From positions 62,001-126,000 of the forward strand of contig JAFMYY010000003.1 in the NCBI GenBank assembly GCA_017948555.1: a stretch of 64,000 bases of DNA. The letters are read 5' to 3'. Positions 16,601 through 24,987 of the stretch are shown in pieces (position 1 is the first letter of the stretch; every line of letters starts with the position of its first letter). A program made the position numbers and the translations under genes. The notes beneath the pieces were generated by a model, which saw nothing but the letters and a program-made list of their open reading frames with translations, did not search any database and was not told the DNA's origin. This DNA comes from Cesiribacteraceae bacterium YIM B00369 (lineage in GTDB: Bacteria > Bacteroidota > Bacteroidia > Cytophagales > Cyclobacteriaceae).

Positions 16601-19272
16601 GCTTTAAAGGCTGGAAGCGCACCTGTTCCACTGGATGATGGAAGCCCGATGGCTGCAGCATTTGTGGCTGTCCAGGTGTAAGTACTTTGCCCTCCGCTAT
16701 TATCACTGAACCCGATAGCAGCCACCTCCTCATGAGGAAGTATAACCACAGCGGCCTTCTCCTCCACCTTTGGCAATGGCTTCAGGATAATATCGAACTG
16801 CTGTTCCTCTCCTGTACAACCCCCTTTAGAAGCTCTTACCCTTACTGTTCTCACTTCGCTGGCAGTGCCGTAGCGGGCATCCGGAGTAAAGTTTAAATCT
16901 CCTTCTCCGGAAGCCGGCATACCCGGCAGGGGGTTGTCTATCGTCCAGCTGAAACCGGCTCCTGCCACTGTGGATGACAGCGCACTCACCACCGGTTCTC
17001 CCGAACAAACCTCTATATTTGCATGCGGCTCTACCCCGGGAGCAGGCTTTACATTTATAACAAAGCTTTTAGCCTCACTCACGCAGCCATTTAATGTAGC
17101 CGTATAACTTACCGTAGTTGAAATGGCTTCCGCCGTGGCATTAACAGCGGTAAAGCTGATGTGCCCGGTTCCCGTGGCTGCAAGGCCTGCTGCCGGATTG
17201 GAAGAGGTCCAGTTGTATACAGGGCTTCCCCCGGAGGGAGTGGATACGAAATTTACCGCCACTGCATCGCCGGGGCAAAAGATAAGATCGCTGACGGATG
17301 CTGTTACTGGCTGTGGCTTTACAAGCACCTTAAATGTCATGGGCTTACTGCTACAACCATTTGCTGTCTGGGTAACTGTTACTGTAGTGTATTTATCAGC
17401 TCCGGTATTATTTGCTGCTGCAGTAATGCCAGTAATACTTCCAGTGCCTGTGGCGCTGCTTAAGCCTAACAATTCTTTATCGGCAACACTCCAGTTAAAA
17501 ATGCCTTCATCAGGCATTGTAAGAGAAGTGAAATCCACAGAGGTAACAGTCTCTCCAGGGCACAGGCTTAAATCTTCCTGCTGCTTAACAATGGGCTCAA
17601 AAACATTAATGGTAATCTGGTCTGTATCGATGGAACAGGGAGCTCCGGGGTTATTAGTAGTTACGGTAAGCGTAACCGGGCCGGAATCCGTTGCTCCCGG
17701 TGTATAGTAAAAGGTATTCAGGAGCAAAGAACTGTTATAGGGACCGCTAAAAGTACCACTGCCACTTGTTTGCCAGCTAACAGCCGATGTCTGGTCATTG
17801 GTTTCCAGGCTTAGCTCTACAGGCTTTAACCTGCATTGAGCAGAGCCATCCGCAGGACCGGATATGTGCACCAGCGGGTTGGATAATACTTTGATCAAGG
17901 TCAGGGTCCTGGTAGTGGAACAGCCATCTTCCCGCTGAAAAGTAACATTAATATCTACAAGTTCATTGTTGCTCCAGCTTTGGCCTGATGCGGTAAAAAT
18001 ACCACTGCTGCTGGTTATACCCTTTCCGCTATAGGTCCAGGTAGCATTGGCCGGATTACCCCCATTAATTATTGTGAGTGCAAAACGCGGATCGTTGCGC
18101 AAATCAATATCACCACTGATATTACAAATCTCCACTGCAGGAGAAAATGCACCTATTGCAGGTCCGGGAACCAGGTTAAAATGAATGGTATCCCTGGCTT
18201 CGCAGCCATTTAAAAGTGCAGTTACCACTACCGAAGCATTAACCGGTGAACCGGTATTATTCTGTGCAGCTGTGAAATAAATAAAATCCCCGCCTGCAGA
18301 GCCCAGCCCAATGGCTGGTTCATTATTAACCCAGCTTAGGTTTCCATCAGAATAATTCCGCAGGTCTATTTCTATTTTCTCTCCCGGGCAAATGGAATTA
18401 TCAATTGAACTCAAATCCAGGGAAGGAATATCCGGCACATCAATGCCAATTTTTACAGCAGCACTTTCACATCCGTTTGCCGACCGGGCAATTACATATA
18501 CTGCCTGTGCCCCCGGTGCATTTGTGGAAAAGCCAAGCTCAGCAGGGGTGGGATAATGAGGATCAGCAAAAGGACCTTTTTCCAGGCTTAGCGCCGCATC
18601 GGAATAGTATTTTAATTCGCTTCCACTACTGTTTACTGCCAGGAAATCGTCAGGTATTGTTTCGCCAAGGCAAAACTGTGGTCCTGAACTAAAAGAAAAA
18701 GCAGGCAATGCAGGTGCTGAAAGTAATGTAACACTGCCAGCGGCTGTGGTACCATTTGCAGCTATGCCATTTATACAACCAATGGCTGTGCTTACAAAAA
18801 CCTCATAATTTCCGGCAGCGGCACCGGCAGGTTTTACTTCTATCCCGCTGATGGTAATAGCATCTGCCACCCCAGGGGAAGCACCCGACAAAAATATAAA
18901 TATCGCGTTACCCTGAACATTTTTACTCTGGAAGGAAACAGAACCGCTGGTGGTAACAGCCACCACATTGCCTGTTCTTTTAAATTCCAGGCCATCGGGC
19001 AATTCAAAAACGAGCGCAAGAGATCCTGTGTCATCGCCATTAACAGCGCGCTCCCCTCCCGCAGCCTCAGCAATAGTAATAGCTGAAAGCATGGAAAACC
19101 CATCACCCTCACAAATATCCGTTAAAGTTCCGGGGGTAAGCTCCACATTTTTCAGGGTAGTACCGGGACCTGTTTCTGTAAAGCCACAATCTGTTTCTGA
19201 TTGTGCCCCGGCGTTCAGGAACGAAAAGCTGAAAAATAAAAGCCAAAAATATGTAAGTACCTGATGCTTCAA
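10606..19272 (-). CDS. giant secreted PKD-like repeat protein with T9SS C-terminal sorting domain
   Basis: A 2888-residue surface or secreted protein. In order: a Sec signal (1-23, ending AGAQS); a region to about residue 560 with several divergent repeats; tandem PKD-like units of about 90 residues to about residue 2050, many carrying an LCPG or CSGE motif, an IGL..SG.G.I.FTA core and ending in a KP.P linker; two plain PKD domains (WSFGDG, WDFGD); a MAM/jelly-roll-like domain (FDLKDIEQPMISMNL); a degenerate Omp28-like thioredoxin fold (KKVLVENFTNTNAPGFMEHE, no CxxC); and a type IX sorting domain (KVFPNPVSGEINL to the end). The start at 19272 gives a complete signal peptide. Such proteins are typically adhesins or matrix proteins; no catalytic domain is seen. 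Residues about 560-1485 are two copies of a five-unit block. Confidence 0.9.
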   Translation of the reverse strand: MKHQVLTYFWLLFFSFSFLNAGAQSETDCGFTETGPGTTLKNVELTPGTLTDICEGDGFSMLSAITIAEAAGGERAVNGDDTGSLALVFELPDGLEFKRTGNVVAVTTSGSVSFQSKNVQGNAIFIFLSGASPGVADAITISGIEVKPAGAAAGNYEVFVSTAIGCINGIAANGTTAAGSVTLLSAPALPAFSFSSGPQFCLGETIPDDFLAVNSSGSELKYYSDAALSLEKGPFADPHYPTPAELGFSTNAPGAQAVYVIARSANGCESAAVKIGIDVPDIPSLDLSSIDNSICPGEKIEIDLRNYSDGNLSWVNNEPAIGLGSAGGDFIYFTAAQNNTGSPVNASVVVTALLNGCEARDTIHFNLVPGPAIGAFSPAVEICNISGDIDLRNDPRFALTIINGGNPANATWTYSGKGITSSSGIFTASGQSWSNNELVDINVTFQREDGCSTTRTLTLIKVLSNPLVHISGPADGSAQCRLKPVELSLETNDQTSAVSWQTSGSGTFSGPYNSSLLLNTFYYTPGATDSGPVTLTVTTNNPGAPCSIDTDQITINVFEPIVKQQEDLSLCPGETVTSVDFTSLTMPDEGIFNWSVADKELLGLSSATGTGSITGITAAANNTGADKYTTVTVTQTANGCSSKPMTFKVLVKPQPVTASVSDLIFCPGDAVAVNFVSTPSGGSPVYNWTSSNPAAGLAATGTGHISFTAVNATAEAISTTVSYTATLNGCVSEAKSFVINVKPAPGVEPHANIEVCSGEPVVSALSSTVAGAGFSWTIDNPLPGMPASGEGDLNFTPDARYGTASEVRTVRVRASKGGCTGEEQQFDIILKPLPKVEEKAAVVILPHEEVAAIGFSDNSGGQSTYTWTATNAAAIGLPSSSGTGALPAFKAAGNSTGSSIISTVSVTAVWNACPSSDPMQFNIELTPQPEVVEVSDVVACPEELVEVAFTSDVSGTTFKWTNNNTAIGLGESGNGDISFTTALNNSTSEVVAAIVVTPVSPEGLEGEPATFTITVEPAPVVAVQDDIALCPGDALASIDFSSATMAGEGFFQWETDNKELLGLENSMGTGSITGIAAGANTTGNSLSATVKVTQTVNGCTSQPMTFQVVVNPQPLAAIVNPQAVCSGELVEIDFSANTDPSLTSFSWRSSNPSIGLAASGNGPIRFTAAENMGTADITSTITYKAEINGCESEEQSFTIRVKPEPVMDHPADLVICSGDLVRTAFSASLEGSDFSWSITDPATGLPETGMPATGLPDTGSGNLNFSTEAHFGSESISRLVKVRAVNGGCVGEEKSFFITLKPQPLLEQQTELEIFPGEQVPETVFTDNSNGESAISWTASGAAHLGLPSDSGAGALPAFTANDNTSGSTIESLVIVDALWNGCRTGSMQFLIKLRPRPIMSPEEDIVACPDTEVVVAFESNVSGTTFKWTNNNMAIGLAASGSGNISFTAAENFSGGNIESVISVTPVSPAGFAGQPVEFKIILKPVPLISNIADIILCPGETAGTDFLANTSGETFYWENDNPLIGLGAGGTGNFTFTGAENLSSASRKATISYYASREGCRSETKTFTITLKNKPVPVAIAPASVCSGDTYSPAAFADDSNGKSEFHWTIDKPELLGLPEASGTGNLPLFRVAENLSGEPLVVSIVYYSTLNGCVSNSLTYKVNILPAPVLENGDVIFCANDPVKINLKANTGGGESFVWKNSNPSIGLTATSGSGGEIEFTALNSTGREQSATITVTVTKDGCSHPEQAFTIRVKPLPRIINPSAELLQNLCSGEAVTFTPLSDLDRVRFVWVAESDAELQNFNTSGTGPINENVLNKTSRTATIVYTIRAIREGEKECTGEPVELVVNIAPVPDLQLPQQAYTICNGEELTITPASATNIEGTYYEWTVEPNELGVTAGSGSKIVQSFFSEENKADTIVYTIKAVAGNCSSAPETVKVFIRPFATVNAGADFTVCEQDPVVLQATLGGGASFGTWTGGAGVFQNALASTTTYRPDPSETGSVIQFVFTTNDPAGPCTAASDTVNVTIEPLPELAIINLPKVYCTQNNPFPLQGNPAGGTFSGEGVVYNEEERMYYFDPAVSGIGLYRVTYSYRSNNGCTGTSSGLIDVSSGANPDFNILSTTDDICETQPRIGLTPLVSGGVFDGPGVEITGGKAWFNPGQGNIGENIITYTISDQQSGCTTSSSQAVWVNARPAISIGYENECAGNKVRFYSTINSISEKDEIKSYQWSFGDGFSSTEETPVRQYSSPGVYDVSLKVQTALSCEVTVVKQSVVVSNIVNPDFSFENICGNDTTLFIPEDVSRMLDFSNPSYVTLDYSWDFGDPASGESNISTEANTRHRFSGFGEYEVRLTIRSSAGCAETISRKINIVPAITGFPHVQQFEGSVASSGWFTEGVNNSWQYGIPSGEVINKAVVPGTNVWATGLSGGTGYRNNERSYVISPCFDLKDIEQPMISMNLFMHAEPGRDGAVLQYSKDGGRSWTTLGNLGEGLNWYNTTNIVADPAGTGIGNEGWSGTDAGWKEVAWSLDELSAEAKSVMFRVSFASDATNVGEFIFEGLALDDVYVGPRNKKVLVENFTNTNAPGFMEHEKKYSGLMADQELAQDVVLLQYHTPFPQKDSLYLRNPEDPATRALFYGIYQSPALVVDGVQQNTLNKTVISRQSLSKPDASVSITIEEEANSSLLRGTVEISPLGQVEEELILYINAVEAETGSGAVMFRNVLKKILPETSGIYLSELKTTRSFSFEWEVSKDFAAGNLGVVAYLQEKESKKVLQSSFKPVNVPVKAGRLTSLGDISFELKKMKVFPNPVSGEINLQTNSLFGHALSYEIIHLSGTVLQRGTLEAGKKEYKIGCSELIDGMYILRVFSGKSEPVSFKVMVMSKEAP
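14823..16219 (-). repeat. second copy of the five-unit PKD-like block
   Basis: Codes for about residues 1019-1485 of the giant protein. Its five units match those of the block at 16220-17596 one for one and in the same order, including the odd fourth unit that lacks the Cys (LEIFPGEQV) and the fifth, which begins VACPD. Shared DNA such as TTGTTCGTCCATTTAAA in the fifth unit of both copies shows that the similarity extends to nucleotide level. Boundaries are approximate, set at the linker Pro. Confidence 0.75.
15497..15556 (-). repeat. 4 x 15-bp tandem repeat inside the giant gene
   Basis: Four consecutive 15-bp units, each beginning CCTGT on the plus strand, encode the pentapeptide series PATGL-PETGM-PATGL-PDTGS on the minus strand. 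The corresponding site in the other copy of the block has a single unit (PGMPASGEG), so this is a local expansion in one copy only. Confidence 0.85.
16220..17596 (-). repeat. first copy of the five-unit PKD-like block
   Basis: Codes for about residues 560-1018. Its units start LSLCPGETV, LIFCPGDAV, IEVCSGEPV, VVILPHEEV and VVACPEELV; in the second block the corresponding starts are ALCPGDAL, AVCSGELV, LVICSGDLV, LEIFPGEQV and IVACPDTEV. Length is about 1.38 kb against about 1.40 kb for the downstream copy. Boundaries are approximate. Confidence 0.75.
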
Positions 19273-19586
19273 CTTTTACCGGTATATGGTGTAATTATAA
19301 TTTTACAGGAGGTGAAACTTTTTGTGATTCGATATTCTGACACCAATAACAAATTTATCAAATAGTTAAAGACATACCTGTACATAACTAAGAGAATAAC
19401 TTACATTATTAATGAAATAAAAAGAAGAGCCCGCACCTCTTTATTACGTCCTCACAAAGTAAACGAAGATAATTGCTCCTCTTTTTATTTACTTTTTGTC
19501 ACCCAACCTTACAACAGCCGAAAAAGAAGGCAGGAAAAGCCCGGTCTCTGCCGGTAACGGTTTCCATATAAAAAATGTGATCCCTT
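19273..19586. other. intergenic region upstream of the giant gene
   Basis: This 314-bp AT-rich stretch lies between the giant gene and the lipoprotein gene ending at 19587, both on the minus strand. No ORF of note. On the minus strand, TAAATTTG at 19357-19350 fits the Bacteroidota -7 consensus TAnnTTTG and would give a leader of about 70 nt for the giant gene, but no matching -33 TTG was found at the usual distance. Confidence 0.4.
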
Positions 19587-20783
19587 TTAAAATTTTACCT
19601 TTGACAGGCTTATAAGTGTATTTTCATTTTGCATATCGATAGTTGTTAACAGATATGCATATTCACCTGCTATTTTTACCTGTGCAATTTTATCACTTCC
19701 TCCCTCTCCCAGCTCTTTGGGGGAATTCCAGAGAGGCGTGCCGGAGGCGTTTGTTTTGTTAATAATTATATTTGAACTGCCTCTCTCCCCGATAGCATTT
19801 ACTGCCACCAGGTAATTACCTTCCCCATCCTCTGCTATTGCTTGCGGTATTTCATTAGCGCTAAAATTAAGGTACAGGGTATTCCTGATTCCAAGAGAAT
19901 GACGCCCCATAAAACGAAACACTCCTCTTGTTGCTGCAGAACCGGGAATTTGCTCTGTTGAAATGATTACAAACTCATTCAATGAACTTAATATTGCCTC
20001 TTTAAATGCATCAGCATTTGCACTTCCTGTTATCTTATGTCCGGCTTCTATGAGGTTGGGAGAAAAGGAAGCGGCAAAAATATTCCTGTTCTTCATTTCA
20101 TCTATCTCCTGCCTGGTATCTCCCATCACTAAAAGGGCTCGCCCATTCCTGAATATTTTTTTTACTTCTGTCATTTCAGAATTGCTAAAAACTCTTTTGC
20201 TGAGCACATTACCGGAAGCAAGATCCACCCTTTTAATATATGATGCAGTACTCACCCCTGAACTGCCACGAATGTTGCCTGCCAGGAACACATCTCCATT
20301 ATCTCCCGGAACCATACCCTCAGGTATACTGCTTTCTCTGGCGGAAGCAGCTGTCTTTTCCTCTTCAATATAAAATTCGTTCAGCAGCTCTCCTTTATCA
20401 TTTACCCTGTAAAGCACAGGAATACCTCCTGCCTGCCCTGTTTCCCTGGTGGAGGCAAGAACGAGTATATTATTGTCAGGAAGAATTAAAATTGATTTTG
20501 AGCTGGTATGTCCTTTCCCATAGTACCTCCCTGACCAAACCTGATTTCCTTCGGCATTTACTTTTATCAGGACCACAGCAGAGGAATCCTGGTTCCGGAC
20601 ATACTGGTTCCCTATAATATAAATTCCGCCATTGCCCGTAAACTCCATTGCAACAGCCTCCTGGTAAGTGCCATTTCCATATAGTTTATAATAGGCATCT
20701 CCGGCCGGCTCCACCTTGTCCTGCATGGAACAGCCTGTTCCCAAAAGGCAAACCAAACACCATATTGAAATCGGAAACCTCAT
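19587..20783 (-). CDS. lipoprotein with beta-propeller-like repeats
   Basis: I do not recognise a named family. The protein has a signal peptide with lipobox LGTGC (Cys18) and then a roughly 380-residue region of repeated blades of the kind seen in delta-60 or Kelch-like outer-surface propellers, for example GNGGIYIIGNQYV, PDNNILVLASTRE, DNGDVFLAGNI and GEGNYLVAVNAIG. No catalytic motif is seen. It is the last gene of the minus-strand STAND/SpoIIE operon, 11 bp after the TPR/beta-barrel gene, so it is probably the cell-surface end of that system. Inference: an outer-membrane lipoprotein with a sensing or binding role. Confidence 0.7.
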   Translation of the reverse strand: MRFPISIWCLVCLLGTGCSMQDKVEPAGDAYYKLYGNGTYQEAVAMEFTGNGGIYIIGNQYVRNQDSSAVVLIKVNAEGNQVWSGRYYGKGHTSSKSILILPDNNILVLASTRETGQAGGIPVLYRVNDKGELLNEFYIEEEKTAASARESSIPEGMVPGDNGDVFLAGNIRGSSGVSTASYIKRVDLASGNVLSKRVFSNSEMTEVKKIFRNGRALLVMGDTRQEIDEMKNRNIFAASFSPNLIEAGHKITGSANADAFKEAILSSLNEFVIISTEQIPGSAATRGVFRFMGRHSLGIRNTLYLNFSANEIPQAIAEDGEGNYLVAVNAIGERGSSNIIINKTNASGTPLWNSPKELGEGGSDKIAQVKIAGEYAYLLTTIDMQNENTLISLSKVKF

Positions 20784-20794
20784 TATATTAATGC

Positions 20795-21877
20795 TTAAAG
20801 AAACTTGTAAAGGGGCTTTCTTACGAAAACCGAGAAATATCCGTTTGCCAGCACAAAGTCATCATCCAGCCAGCCGAAATTAGTACTCATAGTGTTCAGA
20901 AACATTTCCTGCTGCCCAGGGTAGCTGGTATAGTTAAGGAAGGTACTGCATAATCCTGCTCTGACTCCCCAGAAGTACCCCTGGTATTTATACTCCAGGC
21001 CCGCTTCCAGGTGAGCAGCAATATTTACTCCCCTGCGGTTTGGGGTGGTTTTAATTCTGCTTACATTAATTTCTTCTGTAAATATCTGCCTGTTTATCCT
21101 GTTTACATCATTAAATGCCGAGGCTAATAAAATTGATGTGCCTGCTCCTGCCCCCAGTGTGTAAGCCAGCCTTCCCCTGCCTGCCGGAATACGAAGGTTC
21201 AGGCTCAAAGGAAGCATAACAGAATGATAGGTTTCCCTGCCCGTTACTTCCTGCACCTGTGGCTGCGCGGTTTCTCCGGGAAAGGCATTTGTAAGGTAAA
21301 AAGACTGAAACCGGTACGAGCTCCTCCCATAAGCCGGGCTGAACTCCAGCAGCAGGTTCTTAAGAAGAGGAAATGCAAAATCGCCTCCAAGGCTGAATCC
21401 ATAGAATGGCTGATAAGATTTACCGGCCCCGGTTCCCAGGCTGGATGAGCTGCGCTGCCGGAGAGTTACAGGACTGGTAACCACAGCCCCTCCCTTCATT
21501 CCTATATAGAATACAGGATCGACCCTGAACTGCCGGTAAAGGTTATACAGCTCCACAGGGTCTTTTTCTTTGGTAATCAGGTAATCGGGGTTAAGCCTGA
21601 GCAGTTTATGAAGTGTGCTTTTAGCCTGTTCTTCCCTGTTTATGTTAAGGTAAGTTAAAACTAACAGGCGGTAAGCGCTTTGTTTTTCCTGGTAATTAAA
21701 GCCACTCTCCAGGCATGGCAGCAACCTTTCAGGAATATCGTATAACTGCCCGCTCTGGTAAAGGTTCTCCGCGGCAATAAGCGCTTTGTCACAACCGGAT
21801 TGTGCCTTTACTTCCTGCATGCAAAAGGCAGCACAAGCCGCTGTGAGGATGAAGAACAGAAAAAGCTGCTTTCTCAT
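20795..21877 (-). CDS. outer membrane beta-barrel protein with N-terminal TPR-like domain
   Basis: Exported 360-residue protein. A signal peptide (1-25, ending VKAQS) precedes a short helical region of TPR character (about 30-115; LIAAENLYQSGQLYDIPERL, KLLRLNPDYL), then alternating beta-strands with glycine and aromatic residues (about 120-360) typical of PorT-like outer membrane barrels. The final residue is Leu and the penultimate Phe, not the classic terminal Phe. The start codon overlaps the stop of the STAND NTPase gene by 4 bp (ATGA), implying translational coupling and a linked function. Similar TPR-plus-barrel proteins occur in Bacteroidota; I know of no assigned role. Confidence 0.75.
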   Translation of the reverse strand: MRKQLFLFFILTAACAAFCMQEVKAQSGCDKALIAAENLYQSGQLYDIPERLLPCLESGFNYQEKQSAYRLLVLTYLNINREEQAKSTLHKLLRLNPDYLITKEKDPVELYNLYRQFRVDPVFYIGMKGGAVVTSPVTLRQRSSSSLGTGAGKSYQPFYGFSLGGDFAFPLLKNLLLEFSPAYGRSSYRFQSFYLTNAFPGETAQPQVQEVTGRETYHSVMLPLSLNLRIPAGRGRLAYTLGAGAGTSILLASAFNDVNRINRQIFTEEINVSRIKTTPNRRGVNIAAHLEAGLEYKYQGYFWGVRAGLCSTFLNYTSYPGQQEMFLNTMSTNFGWLDDDFVLANGYFSVFVRKPLYKFL

Positions 21878-24800
21878 TTGCCCGCAGAAATTTTAAAGTT
21901 CATCAAAGGTTCATAAGGAATATCGGTTCCCACGTACCTCTTCCACTCTTCCGGGCTTATGTCCCGTTTCAGAAAAGGTTGCAATTCCTTCACAAGCTCC
22001 TCACCTGAGAGCGGGTAAGCACGGAACACTCTGTCCCTGCAGCCTGCATACACCCTGGAATTATAATTATCAACACTTATTGATTTTACCCAGTTCTTAC
22101 TTTCATCTATTACAATCGGGAAACGGTCCGGGTCGCTCAGGTTCCATATCCTCACCGTACCATCTGTACTGGCAGATACTAACTGGTTTAGCTGCTCATT
22201 AAAAACAAGTTCTGTTATTATGCGGTTATTATGCCCTGTCAGCTGAAATTCATATTCTTTTTCCAGCTTATCATTAAATGCCAGCACTGTTAAATTCCCG
22301 ACATGGTCGCCAACAGCAATTTTACTGGCAGTTGCTGAAAAAGCAAGAGAATGGATAACAATACCGGGGTGATCAAAAATGGTTTTTACAAACCTGCCGT
22401 TTTCCGCCGACCAAACCTGTACTTTGCCGTCTTCTGTAGCTACCAGCAGCTGCTTCCTTTTTGCGTAATATTTAAAGGAGAACACTTTGCTCTTTGCCTG
22501 AATGACAGGCTGCAAAGTTCCGGGGCCCGAAATTTTATAAATTTTATTATCTGAGGCCGATACAAAAAGCTCCCTGTCACTGATGGCCTCTATATGATAC
22601 AGATGGTCTGCAGGCACGCTAACCTCCTGTTTTTCCTTACCTCTTAAGGAATAACTTACCACTTTATTCCCTGCAGTTATACCTGCCACCACATTTCCCT
22701 CCGGACTGGTACTTATCTTTTTGAAAAAGGTGTGGGTGGCATTTACAAGACTTACTCTCTCAGGGTTGGTATTTTTTATGTTCCACTCATAAATAACCCC
22801 CTCATTTCCGGTAGAGTACAGATACTGATTATTTACCAGGGCCATTGAACGCACATTGCTCATATTACTGTTAAATGCTTCGAAATGGTCGGGATCCACG
22901 CTTTTAAGGGCTTTAAAGAGGCCATTATACACATCATTATCATATACATACCCTCCATTTTCACTATTCAGTTTATGAGCCAGTAATGCAATAATCGTCT
23001 GCAACTCATTGTCATCTATCTGAATGGATTTCAGCGACAGTGATTTAGCAATGGAAATCATCCTGAGCTTTTTAAAGTTTTCCTCCGACATTTCAGCTCT
23101 TCGTCTCTGCAAAAGAGCAGTGTCTTTCTGCTGTTCTGTCATGGAACGAGATAATTCTGCCTCAAGTGATTTTCTTTCTGCCAGCATTTTTGAAAATTCC
23201 GCTTCTCTGCGGGCCAGTTCAGCCTCGCCGGCATTCTGCTCCGCTATCTTTTTCTGGCGCAATGCCCGCTGCCCTGAAATGTTAGCTAACAGGCTTTGCT
23301 CCTGGGCATATATTTTACTTTCCAGCGCTTCTCCTGCACTTTTTTTCGCCTGTTGCTCATTCAAAAGGGCCTGTATCCTTTGCCTGTCGGCCTGCTGTTT
23401 CTGGTAAAACGCAAATACCAGCACAACCAGGGATACGACCACCGCCAGCCCCAGAACGCTGGCGATAAGCTGCGATCTTCTTAACCTGTTCTTTTGCAGC
23501 CTTTCTTTATTTTCAAGCTCTGTATTATAACTCTCCTCCGAAATTTTGAGGTAACTGACGGCTGCCTCAAAATTAGGAGCATACTGGAGCGCCCACCTTA
23601 AAGATGGCTGCCTTTTATTTCTCCACTCAATGGCTACCTGCAAGTTTGGCGGGCGAAGCAATGCGCCCATACCTGACTGGTACTCTTTTGCAGCCTCACT
23701 CAGTTGCAGGTACATTTTAGCCGATGCCGATTCCTCCTCCACCCACTCCCTGAGCTTATACCAAACCCTCATCAGGGCTTCATGCGAAATATCAATTATA
23801 GAATTGTCTGAAAGCGGCACCTCTGCAGGAGGCATTAACAGGGCCCTTCCTTTTTCCCTGAATTTATTGATTACAGGCTTCAGTACCTCCGTATCCACAT
23901 CAGCAATTGCCGCAATTTCATCCAGGCGAGTTGGCCTTCTTATGCCATCTCCTTCCGAAAGTTTTTCGGTTATGGTTTTAAAAAGCTTTTCGCAAATAAA
24001 CTGCTGCTCTTCATTCAGCTCAAAATATGCCTCATCGGCGTGCCTGGAAAGCGCCTCATTAACAGTGCCTATGGCTTCGTAATGAATAAAATCCAGAGGA
24101 TCATTCCCGCTCTTCCTGTTCTTAACCCAATAATCCCATGTACGCATAAGCGCGTGCTGCAGAACAGGGAGCTGATCGGGGCGGTCGCCCATATCGTTCA
24201 GGAGCCTCTGTGTAAGGCGGGCTGTAATTTTTGCGCCTCCTACTGCCACAGGCCCTTCTATAACCAGCTTTTTCTGCTCCCGTGTCATTTGCGGAATCAG
24301 GTAGTGGCTTTCATTTATTTTATTTGTTAAGCCCGGGTACTTTTCGCACTCCCCTAAAAAATCCGATCGCATGGAAAGGGCAATGTAAATAGGGTAAGAG
24401 CTGCTGTTTATGGTTTCAATGAGCTTGTTTACATACGCCAGAGACTCGTTTTGGAAATGAAGCCCTCCTCCGTTCCGGAAGCGGAATATTTCTTCGAACT
24501 GATCTATATACAGCAGGAGGTTCTTGTTTTCCAGCGACTTAAGGCTGTCGTACAAATGGCATATTCCCCTGGTGCTTTTATTGATCAGTGCATTAAAAAG
24601 GGGAAGAAAGAAAGGATAATCGCCTTTTTCTTCTTTATGCCGGGCGGCATAGACTGCAAAACTTTTTGCCAGATTCTCAATAGGGTTCAGGCCCGGCCTG
24701 GAGGTAATTACCTCCCAGTTGCCTCCTGCCCGGGAAAAATACCCCCCAAACAAGGTTGGAATAACCCCTGAAAACATGAGTGAAGATTTTCCTGTACCTG

Positions 24801-24987
24801 AAGAGCCGAGAATGGTTACAAATTTATGCTCACTCAATTGCCTGAGCACCTCATCGCTTTGGCCTTCCCGGCCAAAATAAAGATAGCTCTCCTTTATCCC
24901 AAAAGCTCTCAGGCCCGGAAAGGGATTTTCAAAAAGGCTGTGGTCTTCTCTATGCTCTTCTGTCCCTGCCCCCACCTTACCTGCCAT
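21874..24987 (-). CDS. STAND-family NTPase (nSTAND1-like) with membrane helix, coiled coil and WD40 repeats
   Basis: Large signal-transduction NTPase of 1037 residues. The N-terminal motif NPFPGLRAFGIKESYLYFGR leads into an NTPase with Walker A GSSGTGKSS (61-69) and Walker B LLLYIDQFEE (157-166); helical C-lobe motifs (QLPVLQHALMRTWDYW, ISHEALMRVW) mark it as nSTAND1. A single transmembrane helix lies near residues 505-525, followed by a long Glu/Gln/Lys/Arg-rich coiled coil (about 525-640) and WD40 repeats to the C-terminus (QLLVATEDGKVQVWSAENG, QLVSASTDGTVRIWNLSD). STAND proteins act as ligand-triggered switches in signalling, immunity and cell death. It overlaps the TIR-like gene by 11 bp and the barrel gene by 4 bp. 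Confidence 0.88.
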   Translation of the reverse strand: MAGKVGAGTEEHREDHSLFENPFPGLRAFGIKESYLYFGREGQSDEVLRQLSEHKFVTILGSSGTGKSSLMFSGVIPTLFGGYFSRAGGNWEVITSRPGLNPIENLAKSFAVYAARHKEEKGDYPFFLPLFNALINKSTRGICHLYDSLKSLENKNLLLYIDQFEEIFRFRNGGGLHFQNESLAYVNKLIETINSSSYPIYIALSMRSDFLGECEKYPGLTNKINESHYLIPQMTREQKKLVIEGPVAVGGAKITARLTQRLLNDMGDRPDQLPVLQHALMRTWDYWVKNRKSGNDPLDFIHYEAIGTVNEALSRHADEAYFELNEEQQFICEKLFKTITEKLSEGDGIRRPTRLDEIAAIADVDTEVLKPVINKFREKGRALLMPPAEVPLSDNSIIDISHEALMRVWYKLREWVEEESASAKMYLQLSEAAKEYQSGMGALLRPPNLQVAIEWRNKRQPSLRWALQYAPNFEAAVSYLKISEESYNTELENKERLQKNRLRRSQLIASVLGLAVVVSLVVLVFAFYQKQQADRQRIQALLNEQQAKKSAGEALESKIYAQEQSLLANISGQRALRQKKIAEQNAGEAELARREAEFSKMLAERKSLEAELSRSMTEQQKDTALLQRRRAEMSEENFKKLRMISIAKSLSLKSIQIDDNELQTIIALLAHKLNSENGGYVYDNDVYNGLFKALKSVDPDHFEAFNSNMSNVRSMALVNNQYLYSTGNEGVIYEWNIKNTNPERVSLVNATHTFFKKISTSPEGNVVAGITAGNKVVSYSLRGKEKQEVSVPADHLYHIEAISDRELFVSASDNKIYKISGPGTLQPVIQAKSKVFSFKYYAKRKQLLVATEDGKVQVWSAENGRFVKTIFDHPGIVIHSLAFSATASKIAVGDHVGNLTVLAFNDKLEKEYEFQLTGHNNRIITELVFNEQLNQLVSASTDGTVRIWNLSDPDRFPIVIDESKNWVKSISVDNYNSRVYAGCRDRVFRAYPLSGEELVKELQPFLKRDISPEEWKRYVGTDIPYEPLMNFKISAGK

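Noticed and set aside
17123-17707. 194-codon plus-strand ORF opposite the giant gene, with several others along 11-19 kb
   Set aside because: Repeated Ser/Thr/Val-rich frames are mirror images of the PKD-like repeats; no start context and no family match.
10606-19272. CRISPR array or non-coding satellite suggested by regular repetition
   Set aside because: The periodicity is about 270 bp with coding divergence and one open frame of 2888 codons; it is protein repeat structure.
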